A stretch of 64,000 nt of DNA from Saccharomyces paradoxus (GCF_002079055.1 NC_047500.1:434001-498000); one strand, 5' to 3'. Shown: positions 10,201 through 19,914, numbered from the stretch's first letter. Notes: generated from the letters alone by a model not told the origin. Translations and numbers: made by a program.

Positions 10201-11200
10201 AGTCATCTAATAAGGTACGGTTCAGCCGTTCAGCGACACCATGTGCTCGGGAATCCGCTGTGGTTGTATAACATGGGGTTATGCCATATTTTTCAAGGAA
10301 TTTATGGAGAGTTTTGTTAGTGTACTCAGAACCACGGTCCATTTGAATAACCAAAACATTGGACTGAAACTGGTTTTTAATGAAAGCTAGTATCTTAGTA
10401 AAGATATCGAGAATAGAGTCCTCGCGACGGTCGTGTAATGGATAAACCCAACGGAATTTTGTTTTCTCATCAGTGAATGAGATGAAATAGGATGGTGCAC
10501 TCTTTGGTAGGTTGTGAACAGGCCCAAATATGTCAGTATGTAAGTATTGAAAAGGTTCATATGAACTTTGGTATTTTAGCCGTGATCCTATGATATGTCT
10601 ATGTTTGGTGCTTTTGCCGATTAAACAATCGGGACATTGATAATCAGTAGCGTTAGACCAGTCAACATCTGATTCATTGAAATACGTAATAGTGTTCTTT
10701 TTAAGTGAATATCTAATTGTCTGGGCATTGGCATGCGCAAGCATCCGATGAATGAAAGGATAAGGATACTTACGTGTGTTTTCACTTGTGTGAACGTTAT
10801 TAATTGTGGGTACTGAGATGTTCGACGGAAGCAAGTACCTTTTAGACACCCAGTAAAAGTCTCCATGTTTTACGATAGGTGCAAGTACGGTGCCGTCAGG
10901 TCGTTCTAAGACGTTTTTGGTAAAGCACGCTGTAATATTTAGTGCAGCCAGTTCATTCAAACTGAGTAAGTCATAGGCTATGTTAGGTGTGTGCAATACC
11001 TTTATTGTTGTTTTGGTGTCGTCCTGGAAGTGAAATTGAAGATCACCAACAGCGTTAATTGGTATATTGTTTTTTTGAACATCAACTACGCTTATGTCGG
11101 GATTAGATATCGCTGAGTGTATGTGATGGGCAGATCTTATAAGAGTTCGTGATGCTCCTGAATCAAGAAGAAGGTGTCCAGGAAGTTCATCATCGGAATG
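7277..11200 (-). mobile_element. Ty pol region: protease, integrase, RT, RNase H
   Basis: Part of the Ty element. In order: protease region with DSGAS; integrase with an HHCC zinc finger ([14 protein letters not shown]) and catalytic core residues in HTDIFGP and QMDRGSEY; a long Ser/Asn-rich spacer; reverse transcriptase with [10 protein letters not shown] and the active-site motif FVDDM; RNase H with ISDASYG; and the conserved C-terminus (LLTNKWIH). A basic nuclear-localisation stretch ([17 protein letters not shown]) lies between integrase and RT. The RT and RNase H parts look closer to Ty2 in places (for example the ELELEEDDY stretch). The start boundary is approximate. Confidence 0.9.
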
Positions 11201-11219
11201 ATTCGTATGATTTACTGTA

Positions 11220-11713
11220 GATTCAGTAAGTTTCTGGCCTAAGATGAAGGTCGTGCTTATTGTTCAATTGAATCGGTTCAGTAGTTGATTTACTGATGGA
11301 ATCGTTGTCAGTGCTGGGAGAGTTATTAGATGTGGATACATTATGAGCCCTGGCTGTTTTCGATTTCGAATTATTTGTTTTTTGAGGATTCCGAGCTATA
11401 ACTTTGGGTTTGGTTGTATTCGTATAGGTGTGAGAATCATTCTTCTCATCACTCGGATTTCTCCTGTAATTAGGTTTACTGTTTCTCGATCCCTGTTGTT
11501 CTTCATAAATAGCATGGATATCTAAGAACAGTTCAGCAACTGTCATATTTAGATGTCGATGACGTGTGTAGCGTAAAAATTTATATTCGCCAGATAGACC
11601 TCTCATAATTAATTGGCATGCGACCTTGTTATTGATATGAATGCCATTATTATTTAGTCTGTCGATAATGTTTGTGACTTTTGTTTCAAATGCATCTGCA
11701 GGCGGCGCTACCA
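11220..11713 (-). mobile_element. Ty gag-derived region, incomplete
   Basis: Part of the Ty element. The readable protein matches the C-terminal part of Ty1 Gag ([20 protein letters not shown], then a basic tail with [10 protein letters not shown]). It is an incomplete gag, so the copy should not encode its own full capsid protein. Boundaries are approximate. Confidence 0.88.
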
Positions 11714-12031
11714 TGAGAATTGTGTGGGTAATTAGATAATTGTTGGGATTCCATTGTTACTAAAGGCTATAATATTAGGTATATAGAATATACTAGAAGT
11801 TCTCCTCGAGGATATAGGAATCCACAAAAGGGAATCGATAGTTCTACATAGTGTTATTATTTTATCTTCTTTCTTTTTATATGTTGTTATTCATTATCCT
11901 ATTACATTATCAATCCTTGCATTTCAGCTTCCATTAGATTGGATGACTGTTTCTCAATCTTTATGTCATCCTCTTGCACCGCATATTATAATATACTATT
12001 AAATAGATGATATTAGAATTTCATTCCAACA
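11714..12031 (-). repeat. 5' LTR of the Ty element
   Basis: 318 bases, by eye identical to 6937-7254. In element orientation it contains the promoter region (TATA-like tataaaaag in U3) and the conserved R-U5 segment with the gag start. The primer-binding site TGGTAGCGCC adjoins it on the internal side. Confidence 0.95.
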
Positions 12032-12036
12032 GAACT
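12032..12036. repeat. Target-site duplication, right copy (GAACT)
   Basis: Matches 6932-6936. Both flanks intact means the two LTRs belong to one insertion rather than to a recombinant between elements. Confidence 0.93.
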
Positions 12037-12352
12037 TGCCTTAATTACCTATATATACGTCATTTGACCTGTATTTATACTTAATGAAGCCATGATTATA
12101 GACGGCTGAAACAGGTAATACGCAATCAAGGAATGGGCGGAAATAGCAGATAATGCATGGACAATGGCCTGGATAAGACATCGCATCTTCTTAAAGTCAC
12201 GTGGGATCTTCTAGAATTTCCAATGGTTACCACAGAGCTCACCTGTTCCTCAGTTTTCTTCTTCTGACTAGCTAACTAATTCCAATGTCTAGGTTTGATA
12301 TTTTTAGGTAGTATTTTAATGATTATTTATGGTATCATTTCCAACAATAAGT
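12037..12352. other. Host DNA between Ty and tRNA-Leu
   Basis: 316 bases: the upstream flank of the tRNA gene, and before the insertion the distal upstream region of PHO23. Contains CACGTGGG at 12198-12205, a Pho4/Cbf1-type E-box. Contains no gene. Confidence 0.5.
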
Positions 12353-12467
12353 GGTTGTTTGGCCGAGCGGTCTAAGGCGCCTGATTCAAGAAAACATCTT
12401 GACTGCAGTTAACTGTGGGAATACTCAGGTATCGTAAGATGCAAGAGTTCGAATCTCTTAGCAACCA
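12353..12467 (+). tRNA. tRNA-Leu (anticodon CAA) with 33-nt intron
   Basis: Seen: a 7-bp acceptor stem GGTTGTT (12353-12359) with AGCAACC (12460-12466), discriminator A at 12467, A box TGGCCGAGCGG, B box GGTATCG variable region followed by the T-arm GAGTTCGAATCTC, and a T6 Pol III terminator at 12472-12477. Anticodon stem CCTGA/TCAGG (12380-12384, 12425-12429) with anticodon CAA at 12387-12389. The intron is 12391-12423, one nucleotide 3' of the anticodon. It reads UUG, the most used Leu codon in yeast. Known for S. cerevisiae: tRNA-Leu(CAA) genes carry introns of this size, and the intron is needed for m5C34 by Trm4. Confidence 0.97.
12391..12423 (+). other. tRNA-Leu(CAA) intron
   Basis: 33 nucleotides between position 37 (G, 12390) and position 38 (C, 12424), the canonical site for the tRNA splicing endonuclease. 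Confidence 0.88.
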
Positions 12468-12743
12468 TTAATTTTTTATGTTTTTTATTTATTGCGTTCA
12501 GAACCCGAGAGATTGAGGTAAGACGTATTTGAATATGTTAAAACACCAATTAAAGCATCTCTATATTGACAGATACAAAATATATTTAAGTATACATTCA
12601 TAATTATTTTACTTGAATTAAAAAAGCCTATTTTTTGGACCTCCTTTTGTATTCTCATAACTATGTTTCTTTTTTTATTATTTTTCCTTAATATTACTTT
12701 TCTAAAGTATGACAAATGATGAAAATGATAGTCATCTCACTAT

Positions 12744-13652
12744 TTAGTTGGTCTGGCTTGGAATTTCAAAAACAATTTGTTTGCCAGTCAACTTGTTGTA
12801 GACAGCTTGGAAAGATTCCAACTTGTAGTCGATTTGTTGGACATCCTTGGAGTCTAATAAAACCTTTTGGATCTTATTACCACCGACCAAGTATCTAACT
12901 CTCTTACCAACAATTTCAGTTGGGAAAACCATGTCTTCCAAAACCTTGTCGTGGACAGCAGTCAAAGTTCTGGATCTTGGTCTCTTTTGGACTTGTCTAG
13001 ATGTTCTAGATGGTTTTGGCAAGATTCTTCTTTCAGCCAAGAAAATAACATGACGGTCAGGGAATTTCTTTTCCAATTCACGGGTCAATTTGGTTTGGAC
13101 CTTGTGGTATGCAGACAAGGCTGGAACTGGAACAAAAAGGACTAATGCTTTCTTACCACCGGTAACATCGATCTAAGCAATAATCAAACAGCGTTGAAAT
13201 ATAGTTAGTAACTGAACTCGATCATTCGTATCAAAGACGGGTTTGTGATTCTGCTTCTTGGCGCAAGATCTTTGTTGTATACTTTTATTTATCCATCCAA
13301 CTTGGTACTGATTAAAAGAGGCATTATACTTCCCAAATTCATCACAACGGTGTCCACGGTATTTGACGGCGCTCTAAGTTACTGGGACTGGAAGATGTGA
13401 AAATTCCTTGTAAATACTACTCAAAATGACTCTTTTTGGGATTTCAGAAAAAACGTCACTGGAAGGAATCACAATGTTGCTGCACCCAAACAAAATAATT
13501 TAACATACTTCTCTGATAGATTTAATTTGCAATGGTCTCAAGTCAGCCTTTAATTCTGGAGAGGAGCTTTCTAGATCGATGAAGGTCTTGGCGACTTGTA
13601 ATTCCAACTCACTTGGAGCTTGGGATAGGATCTTGGATTGGACAGAGGACAT
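12744..13652 (-). CDS. RPS7B: 40S ribosomal protein eS7 (Rps7B), one intron
   Basis: 190 residues from two exons, 13509-13652 (48 codons) and 12744-13172. Exon 1 reads [20 protein letters not shown], and exon 2 resumes at [19 protein letters not shown]. The join falls between codons and both halves match Rps7 as I recall it. The intron has GTATGT at the 5' splice site, a perfect TACTAAC branch point (13204-13210) and a TAG acceptor. Known: a small-subunit protein with paralogue RPS7A, needed for 18S rRNA processing. Codon use is strongly biased to preferred codons. Rap1-like sites lie about 290-320 bases upstream. Confidence 0.97.
13173..13508 (-). other. RPS7B intron
   Basis: 336 nt: 5' splice site GTATGT at 13503-13508, branch point TACTAAC at 13204-13210, 3' splice site at 13173-13174. 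The branch-to-acceptor spacing of about 30 nt is normal for yeast. Confidence 0.95.
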
Positions 13653-14265
13653 TGCTCAGTTGTGTGTCTAGTCTTTAACGTGTTGGTTTCTCTTCTATTT
13701 GCGTGTTTAAAGTCAAATAACGTATATTATAATCATAGTCAATAGTGTTCAGCATTTCCCTCGCCGCGAATTAAGGCGCCTAGTGGCCCCATTCTTCCCT
13801 AGAGGCAGGCCGGAAACCCATAGTGTCTGGAGCGTGACTGAATGACATTTGGGGAAGTCACCAAGTAACGGTCCGCACACTTGGCCTGCATTTTGCTCGG
13901 CCGCTTGCTTTTCGAAATACTGAATTTTCAAAAATATTAAAGTAATGTACGGCTTTAAAGAGGTACGGATGGAGATTGTAAAGATTTGACAATTTTCGTT
14001 ATTTTCCGTTCCTTCCGTAAAACTATTACGCAGAATGACAGACAGTTGCCGTTTCAGTATCGCTACTCCCGCGTACGAAACTCAACTGAACATTTCTCTA
14101 TGGTGTAAGATCGTGGTAGATCAACAGGGAAATAATGTAGAGAGACCGATCATTCTCTATAAATAAATATTCTTTATTAATTCTATATAATGACGAATGT
14201 TAATATTAACCCTCAATAAAGTAGTGATTAGGAGTGGTAATAATCGTTTGTTTAGTGGATTAACA
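13653..14265. other. RPS7B promoter and YNL095C 3' flank
   Basis: 613 bases between two minus-strand genes. A GC-richer stretch (13750-13910) precedes the Rap1-like pair. The rest, toward YNL095C (14150-14260), is AT-rich terminator-like sequence. A 60-codon ORF at 13749-13931 has no homology that I recognise. Confidence 0.5.
13944..13972 (-). promoter_or_regulatory. Tandem Rap1-like sites for RPS7B
   Basis: Read on the minus strand: CATCCGTACCT (about 13962-13972) and GCCGTACATTA (about 13943-13953), both close to the Rap1 consensus CACCCRTACAT. The spacing (about 19 bases) and distance (about 290-320 bases upstream of the ATG) are typical of ribosomal protein genes. Confidence 0.5.
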
Positions 14266-16197
14266 TCAAAGATTCATTTGTACTTTCAAAAAGTAAGAGA
14301 CTAAAAATGGCAAGCTAACAACCATTAGCGGATATTGCAGCATTAAGAAAAAGGAAACACATTCCATTTGAATTGGGTCTGTTATTTCTGGCGGTGTAAA
14401 ACTGGCGGTGAAATATATAAGGGTAGTCATTGTTGGCAAGTTCCAGCTGATTGCTATAACGAATAACAGCATTCTATCGTCTTGCCAATTAACCCATCCG
14501 GCTTTCACTAACCGATCACACCATAGGACACCAAAAATTGGCATGACACATTGTCTCAAAATGACGAGTGTCACAGCAGCTTTCCAAAATCCTGGGTAAA
14601 GGTTGCCAATTTTTAATCTTCCTAAAGTTGCTCCTAATAATATCAACCCAAATGGAACACTTGCTGCGCCAACATAACTTGTAAAATCCATGAAAAAGCT
14701 TAATGGTGGTGCATTGTCTGGTGCTTGCCTTATATGAGGAGTATTAGCTGTAGTCACAAATAAAGCCTTGACCCATGGGATGAATGCAACAATTAAGGCA
14801 ATGATCACAGCCATAGAGCACGGCCTTAAACAATTCTTCAGGAAGAACACCAGTAACGGGGTTAATGGGAATTTCTTCATCCACTCTGGTAATGATTCGC
14901 CGGAGGTTTCAATATCCTTTTTACTTACAGTAGCATCTGATGTTAAGATCCTGGTTAGGTTGGCAGTTTTTATAGTTTGTAAAGTGGAATTTGACCTAAT
15001 TGAATGAGCATCGTTCATATCAATACCGTATAAACTGGAGTTCCTCCTTAGATGACCATATTGATCAACATTGGAGTATTCCCTGATGAGATGGTGTATG
15101 TTCTGAGAGGGCAATGCGCGCATGTCAATGGAGCGAACAGGTTCCAACGCCGCCATAGACATATTTTTTGGGTATTTTTCATCCAGGCAATTCTCTTCTA
15201 GGGCTGTAGCAGTGTTGTAAGCTCTCGGTTGGCTCGGAGTTCTACGTGCTCTCATAGTATCTATGCTACTGTTATAACTCTCTGATGTGTTATAGGAATG
15301 TATCGTTGAAGCAGATGATTGCCTATCTAACGGATTTGAGCCAGAAGTTACCTGTGACCCCTCGCTTGGAAGGCATGCAATAGTATCTCTTGCCTTTGTA
15401 TGGACTGGTTTTGTAATATTTGAATTTGAACAAGTGTGTAATGGTGACAAGGGAGCTATATTGCTTGTTGATTGTCTTGATATTGGGGATATGTCTGCGT
15501 TTCCATTCGCCTTTGTACCTATAGTTTCAGTGAGAGTATCGCGAGCGGTGTACTTATCATTGAAAAGCTGTGGCTCGTTTGACAATAAACTCTTGTTTGT
15601 ATCCGTATTAATGGTATTTGCACTTACTGCGGGTTGCGTCGCCGTTGTTTCTGAAATCCTAGCAGCATTTTCATCGTCATTGTACTTGAAATCACTTTCA
15701 ATCAGTCGAAACCCACCCAAATTGAAAATGCAAATTAGAAACATCGTCAGAAATATAATGACGTTGGCCACACCTTTGTTACCTTCTTCTTCTGAAAATA
15801 TAAGCCCTTGATCCATGGATTGTAAATATGCAATTGGTAAATCACTTATATTCGAAAACATACCACCGGCAAGAATACCGCCATACCATTGTTTGGGAAC
15901 AGGCAGGAGTAGCCTAACAACATATGCGAAAAAGAGCCCAGTGCCAAATATTAGGAGGGCAGATAAACAGATGATTCCGACAGATTTGATGTCTTCATCT
16001 TCGATATTAGCGACGATCTTGTTAAATGACAGACAGGGCAGTAAAACCGTTAGCACGATATCGGAAATGATTCTTGTTGCCTCCACTGGCAGAATTCCCA
16101 TCTTAGCCATCAGAAAGCCGACACCTATAATCAAATAAATCTTGATTATCGGCTTAACGGACGCCCATATTGCTTGACCCAGAGTGATGTGCACCAT
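14266..16197 (-). CDS. Auxin efflux carrier-like membrane transporter (YNL095C)
   Basis: 643 residues; S. cerevisiae YNL095C is about 642. Seen: about five N-terminal hydrophobic helices (residues 5-170), a long polar loop rich in Ser/Thr/Asn (about 175-430), then four or five C-terminal helices (about 435-640). This split layout is typical of the PIN/auxin efflux carrier (AEC) family in fungi. Conserved stretches: GGILAGGMFSNISDLP near the end of the N-terminal block and SWNLPTMTTLIYFTASF in the last block. The substrate is not known; the paralogue is ECM3. It is divergent from APP1, with 765 bases between starts. Confidence 0.93.
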   Translation of the reverse strand: MVHITLGQAIWASVKPIIKIYLIIGVGFLMAKMGILPVEATRIISDIVLTVLLPCLSFNKIVANIEDEDIKSVGIICLSALLIFGTGLFFAYVVRLLLPVPKQWYGGILAGGMFSNISDLPIAYLQSMDQGLIFSEEEGNKGVANVIIFLTMFLICIFNLGGFRLIESDFKYNDDENAARISETTATQPAVSANTINTDTNKSLLSNEPQLFNDKYTARDTLTETIGTKANGNADISPISRQSTSNIAPLSPLHTCSNSNITKPVHTKARDTIACLPSEGSQVTSGSNPLDRQSSASTIHSYNTSESYNSSIDTMRARRTPSQPRAYNTATALEENCLDEKYPKNMSMAALEPVRSIDMRALPSQNIHHLIREYSNVDQYGHLRRNSSLYGIDMNDAHSIRSNSTLQTIKTANLTRILTSDATVSKKDIETSGESLPEWMKKFPLTPLLVFFLKNCLRPCSMAVIIALIVAFIPWVKALFVTTANTPHIRQAPDNAPPLSFFMDFTSYVGAASVPFGLILLGATLGRLKIGNLYPGFWKAAVTLVILRQCVMPIFGVLWCDRLVKAGWVNWQDDRMLLFVIAISWNLPTMTTLIYFTASFTPPEITDPIQMECVSFFLMLQYPLMVVSLPFLVSYFLKVQMNL

Positions 16198-16962
16198 GGA
16201 ATGAAATTTTGAGGTTCCGGTCCCTTCTTCTATCTATTTCTATAATTTTTTCAAAGAAAATTGTTCTGTCACCAATTAGTCACTGTTTATATCTTCTAAG
16301 ATGATGCTTTGTGACAATATGCTGTAAAAGTGTTATTTATTTGCGAAAGTAATGAGAAATAAGTTAGTTTTATCCAAAAGGCAAGGTATCCAAATATGGC
16401 ACAAAAAAGCAACTGTTATGCACAATGTGGGCATACAAATGCAGACAGGATGTTGAAGCTTTCGATCCAAAGGTCAAAGTCATCGAGTAGGACATCGTAA
16501 CCTTCGCGCAAAGTGTAGCCGTGGCGGGTCACGTGGCCCCGGAGATGATGATGGCGCGGTCCAACTTGCCAAACGAGGTTACCAACAGTTTTCGGGCAGA
16601 TAAGGCAGTAGAATAGGGTGGCAACATCTTTACGGTTACTTTATTCATCGTGACTGGTTTGTGTACCTTCCGTTGGTTTTTATGTTCAGGAGACATAAAG
16701 TATACGAAGCCGTTATACTATTCGTGATCCAGGTCGAAAATTCAGCATCATTAAGGCATATAAATCGCAAATAGTGGGTTGCACGAGGCTTTCAGTAAAC
16801 GGTGTCATATGTTTCTCTAGTTCTGTCGGTTTGTTGGCTATAAAGAGTTTGTCTAGTAATCGCCGTCTATTCTTGGGACCATTAACACAGGCAAGGACAT
16901 TGAAACTTGGCTATAAGTTCCGTCAAAGGGGGAAAAAATTGCTTTGGAGAAAGAATAAAAAA
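16198..16962. other. Divergent YNL095C-APP1 promoter region
   Basis: 765 bases between divergent starts, with a GC-rich centre (about 16500-16570). An in-frame open stretch continues upstream of the APP1 ATG to about 16774 but lacks an ATG and family homology, so I treat it as non-coding. Confidence 0.55.
16529..16536. promoter_or_regulatory. Cbf1/Pho4-type E-box (TCACGTGG)
   Basis: GGTCACGTGGCC is a near-palindrome with the CACGTG core at 16530-16535 and the T/TC flank preferred by Cbf1. It sits 333 bases from the YNL095C start and 428 from the APP1 start, so it could serve either. Confidence 0.45.
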
Positions 16963-18726
16963 ATGAATGGTCAAGATTACGATGAAAGCTCTTCTCCTGC
17001 GGCTGCTACCAGTAGTTCTGCTTCTGGAGATCCACGAATGGGTAAGAAACAACGGTTTATGAACCTCATAAGAACCACAAAGGATGTCTATATTCCCAAC
17101 TTGACGTCATCCATATCTCAAAAGACGATGGATGGCATTAGGAGCACTACGAATTCCTTCGAAGGTTACAATGATTCGCCTGTGCAATTGCCGCATAATA
17201 CTATGATAACGTATTTCCCAACTTATACCACAACTAACTTAGTTAACTCTGACGGTTTAAGTGCTCCCCGTAAAGATTTCGAAACTACTGTCAGATGTGC
17301 TGTTTCTTATCCAGGGAACCCTGCGAGCAGAAGAAATAGGTGGTTGCTTTCTCTCTGCAAACAATATCTTAGGACGGGGACCGTGGAGGCCGATGCTACA
17401 CCTGTCGCTCCCCCTCATCTCGAAGAGGATTCTGGAGATTTAACCGATTCCCAGTCAAGTATAGAGAGTTCATTGTCTTCAAAGAGCGAGAATAGGTATT
17501 TACATATGGGAATTCAAGAGGAAGATATTTTAAATGAAAGAATTCAAGGATTTTTGTCGAAGAAAGTTCCTAATACTCCAATAGTGGTAGATCTCTTGCC
17601 CAAAGATAGGCTTGGTGGGGATACGGCTTCCTTTTTTGGTACCACGGACTCTTATGGTAATTTATTAATCAAGGCAGAAACAGATTTTTTACCTTCTAAG
17701 ATCAATATTACATTGGACGCCCCTACAGAAGGTCGTGCAGATCCCATATCCGAAACCTTTCCGGTTAATTATGTTTCGCCCTACGGTATTGGTTTAATTA
17801 GTGATATTGATGACACCATCAAGCATACTGGCGTTACGGGTGACAGGAGATCGATGTTTCGTAACGTATTTATCCATGACGTAAAATCGTGGGTAGTAGA
17901 TGGTGTTCCTCTTTGGTACAAGACTTTACATGACGTTGCAGATGTTGATTTCTTTTATGTTTCCAACTCTCCTATTCAAACTTTTCCTCTTCTGAAAGAA
18001 TATATTTGCACAAATTTCCCTCCAGGTCCAATTTTTTTGAAACAATATTCTGGCAATTTTTTTTCCACTATAATGACTTCAAGTGCAAATAGAAAAATTC
18101 AGCCAATAACTAATATATTAAGGGATTTTCCCAAAAAAAAGTTTATTCTGGTTGGTGATTCTGGTGAACATGATTTAGAAGCGTATACCACTACTGCTTT
18201 ACAATTTCCGAATCAGATTCTGGCTATTTATATAAGATGCTGCTCCAATTCCATGAGTGATGTCCCATCGCATGATGAAGAAGTTATGAAGGAAGTGAAC
18301 AATATTATCGAATTGCAACAGCAACCGATGCAAATAACCAAATCTACCGCACGTACCAGGAGAAGACCTCCGCCACCTCCCATTCCTTCCACCCAAAAGC
18401 CATTGCTGACAGAAGAGCAAACCGAAAGTATAAGACTATCACGCCGCAATAAAGATGAGAATAATACTAAAGGAGTTGTGCCCCCACCGTTACCGAAGAG
18501 ACAGTTACCTAGCCTAGACACCGATACCTACTATGTTCCATCTTCACAAAATGACTATGGCATGTATGGTGCATTTATGGATAAAAAGGCAGACGAATGG
18601 AAGAGGAGAGTGATGGACTCAATTCAAAAATTGAGCAATCAAGACACTACATTGATGTTCTTTTCGGATCCAGCATTAAGTTTGGAAGATAGTATCCGCA
18701 GAATTAGGGAAAAGTATTCAAACTAA
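16963..18726 (+). CDS. APP1: App1, Mg2+-dependent phosphatidate phosphatase
   Basis: 587 residues from the ATG at 16963, which gives the expected MNGQDYDESS N-terminus and the S. cerevisiae length. Seen: an N-terminal Ser-rich part; a conserved App1 domain with the HAD-type catalytic motif DIDDT (about residue 281) and the supporting block KFILVGDSGEHDLEAY; then proline-rich SH3 ligands (RRRPPPPPIPS, PPPLPKR) and a conserved C-terminal helix. Known: App1 dephosphorylates phosphatidate to diacylglycerol at cortical actin patches and binds Abp1, Rvs167 and Rvs161, linking lipid signalling to endocytosis. Confidence 0.96.
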   Translation: MNGQDYDESSSPAAATSSSASGDPRMGKKQRFMNLIRTTKDVYIPNLTSSISQKTMDGIRSTTNSFEGYNDSPVQLPHNTMITYFPTYTTTNLVNSDGLSAPRKDFETTVRCAVSYPGNPASRRNRWLLSLCKQYLRTGTVEADATPVAPPHLEEDSGDLTDSQSSIESSLSSKSENRYLHMGIQEEDILNERIQGFLSKKVPNTPIVVDLLPKDRLGGDTASFFGTTDSYGNLLIKAETDFLPSKINITLDAPTEGRADPISETFPVNYVSPYGIGLISDIDDTIKHTGVTGDRRSMFRNVFIHDVKSWVVDGVPLWYKTLHDVADVDFFYVSNSPIQTFPLLKEYICTNFPPGPIFLKQYSGNFFSTIMTSSANRKIQPITNILRDFPKKKFILVGDSGEHDLEAYTTTALQFPNQILAIYIRCCSNSMSDVPSHDEEVMKEVNNIIELQQQPMQITKSTARTRRRPPPPPIPSTQKPLLTEEQTESIRLSRRNKDENNTKGVVPPPLPKRQLPSLDTDTYYVPSSQNDYGMYGAFMDKKADEWKRRVMDSIQKLSNQDTTLMFFSDPALSLEDSIRRIREKYSN

Positions 18727-19251
18727 ATACGCTGTTATTTATATAAATTGGGAGGAAGTTTTAAAAAATTGTACATACATTAAGTGGTCTTTGATATGAA
18801 GCTATTTTCAGCATTTTATAAGAGAAGGTCGTCTTCTTTTCCCCAGAGTGCGTAAACTAAAAAAAATGTTATAGAAGAGCCAAACGTAAATAATTAGAAT
18901 TCATAAAGACAAGAGTCAAGAAAATTTTCGCTTGCCGATGACTTGTCTATCATTTAAGTAACTGATAAATTTTAGGAAGCATTCCAGACTCTGTTTGTCT
19001 CTCCACTCCAACTTTATATCGCGTAGCGCACTTGGTGATATGCCATACCCTGACATATCAATTTCCAGGGGGAGGGGGTCCCTTAAAGGGCAAAGCCTCA
19101 TCCTCATGTACATAAAAAGAAATTGGTAGCGTTTAATAAATAGTTTCCATGTCGTATGTTGGGAGAGGCCAGCTGAATGAACATAAAAACGACCAAATAG
19201 AGTTGGATCTAGCTTATTTATTACATTTTTTCAACATCAAATTCAAGTAGA
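18727..19251. other. Intergenic APP1-YPT53
   Basis: 525 bases, AT-rich. It contains a 10-of-11 match to the ARS consensus core on the minus strand (18881-18891) and a G/C island (about 19060-19090). A 65-codon minus-strand ORF (18916-19113) has no homology that I recognise. No gene is called. Confidence 0.45.
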
Positions 19252-19914
19252 ATGGATACAAGCACAGCAGCTATCCCAAGGTTTACTATTAAAGTAGTTT
19301 TACTTGGAGAATCTGCCGTCGGCAAGTCCTCAATAGTCCTCAGATTTGTATCTAACGATTTCAAGGAGAGTAGAGAACCTACCATTGGTGCCGCATTTTT
19401 GACAAAGAGAATTACAAAGGACAACAAGGTCATAAAATTTGAAATATGGGATACGGCAGGCCAGGAAAGATTTGCTCCTTTAGCGCCTATGTACTATAGA
19501 AACGCTCAGGCTGCTTTGGTAGTTTTTGATGTTACCGATGAAGCGTCTTTTTATAAGGCCCAAAACTGGGTCAAAGAACTACACGAGAAGGTGGGAGAAA
19601 ATATTGTTATTGCACTGGTGGGAAACAAGATAGATTTGTTGAATAATGATGGCGAAAATTCAAATAGGGCTATGAAGGAACCGGAAGTACAAAGTCTTTG
19701 CAAACGAGAAAACCTCTTGTATTTTGAAGCAAGCGCTAAGACTGGTGAGAATATACACCAAATATTTCAAACAGTGGGTGAAAAAGTACCATATCCTAAA
19801 CAAAACACACAACAAAACTCTGGCCATGATCACACAATTACTGACAATCAACGATTCGATCTCGAATCAACAACTGTAGAAGGCACCAGAGAGACTGGGA
19901 GTTGTAACTGCTAA
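19252..19914 (+). CDS. YPT53: Rab5-family GTPase Ypt53
   Basis: 220 residues, equal to S. cerevisiae. Seen: P-loop GESAVGKS (about 19-26), switch I with [26 protein letters not shown], and a C-terminal CNC doublet for double geranylgeranylation. Known: a stress-induced Rab5 paralogue of Vps21 acting with Vps21 and Ypt52 in endosomal traffic and vacuolar protein sorting. The C-terminal linker (about residues 180-217) is more diverged than the GTPase core. Confidence 0.96.
   Translation: MDTSTAAIPRFTIKVVLLGESAVGKSSIVLRFVSNDFKESREPTIGAAFLTKRITKDNKVIKFEIWDTAGQERFAPLAPMYYRNAQAALVVFDVTDEASFYKAQNWVKELHEKVGENIVIALVGNKIDLLNNDGENSNRAMKEPEVQSLCKRENLLYFEASAKTGENIHQIFQTVGEKVPYPKQNTQQNSGHDHTITDNQRFDLESTTVEGTRETGSCNC

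Larger units (their letters stand above)
6937..12031 (-). mobile_element. Ty1/Ty2-type LTR retrotransposon (Ty1-copia), shortened
   Basis: An LTR retrotransposon of the Pseudoviridae on the minus strand, about 5.1 kb against about 5.9 kb for intact family members. Parts in element order: 5' LTR (11714-12031), a primer-binding site complementary to initiator Met-tRNA next to the LTR (about 11704-11713), an incomplete gag-derived region (about 11220-11710), a pol region with protease, integrase, reverse transcriptase and RNase H (7277 to about 11200), a polypurine tract (7255-7263) and the 3' LTR (6937-7254). The family's programmed +1 slippage heptamer CUU-AGG-C is present near the gag-pol junction. 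The element looks broken, with about one major break; pol otherwise reads open. The LTRs look identical and the GAACT duplication is intact, so insertion was very recent. Protein resemblance is mixed between Ty1 and Ty2. Confidence 0.95.

Noticed and set aside
12300-12346. A decayed solo LTR ending in TTTCCAACA just before tRNA-Leu
   Set aside because: Only the last 8-9 bases resemble an LTR terminus; no second end or body similarity to the nearby LTRs could be found.
16774-16962. N-terminal extension of App1 by 63 residues
   Set aside because: Starts with GTG, has no ATG, and the family protein begins at the ATG at 16963.
18916-19113. A 65-codon minus-strand ORF between APP1 and YPT53
   Set aside because: No recognisable homology or motif and no codon bias; likely chance in an AT-rich gap.
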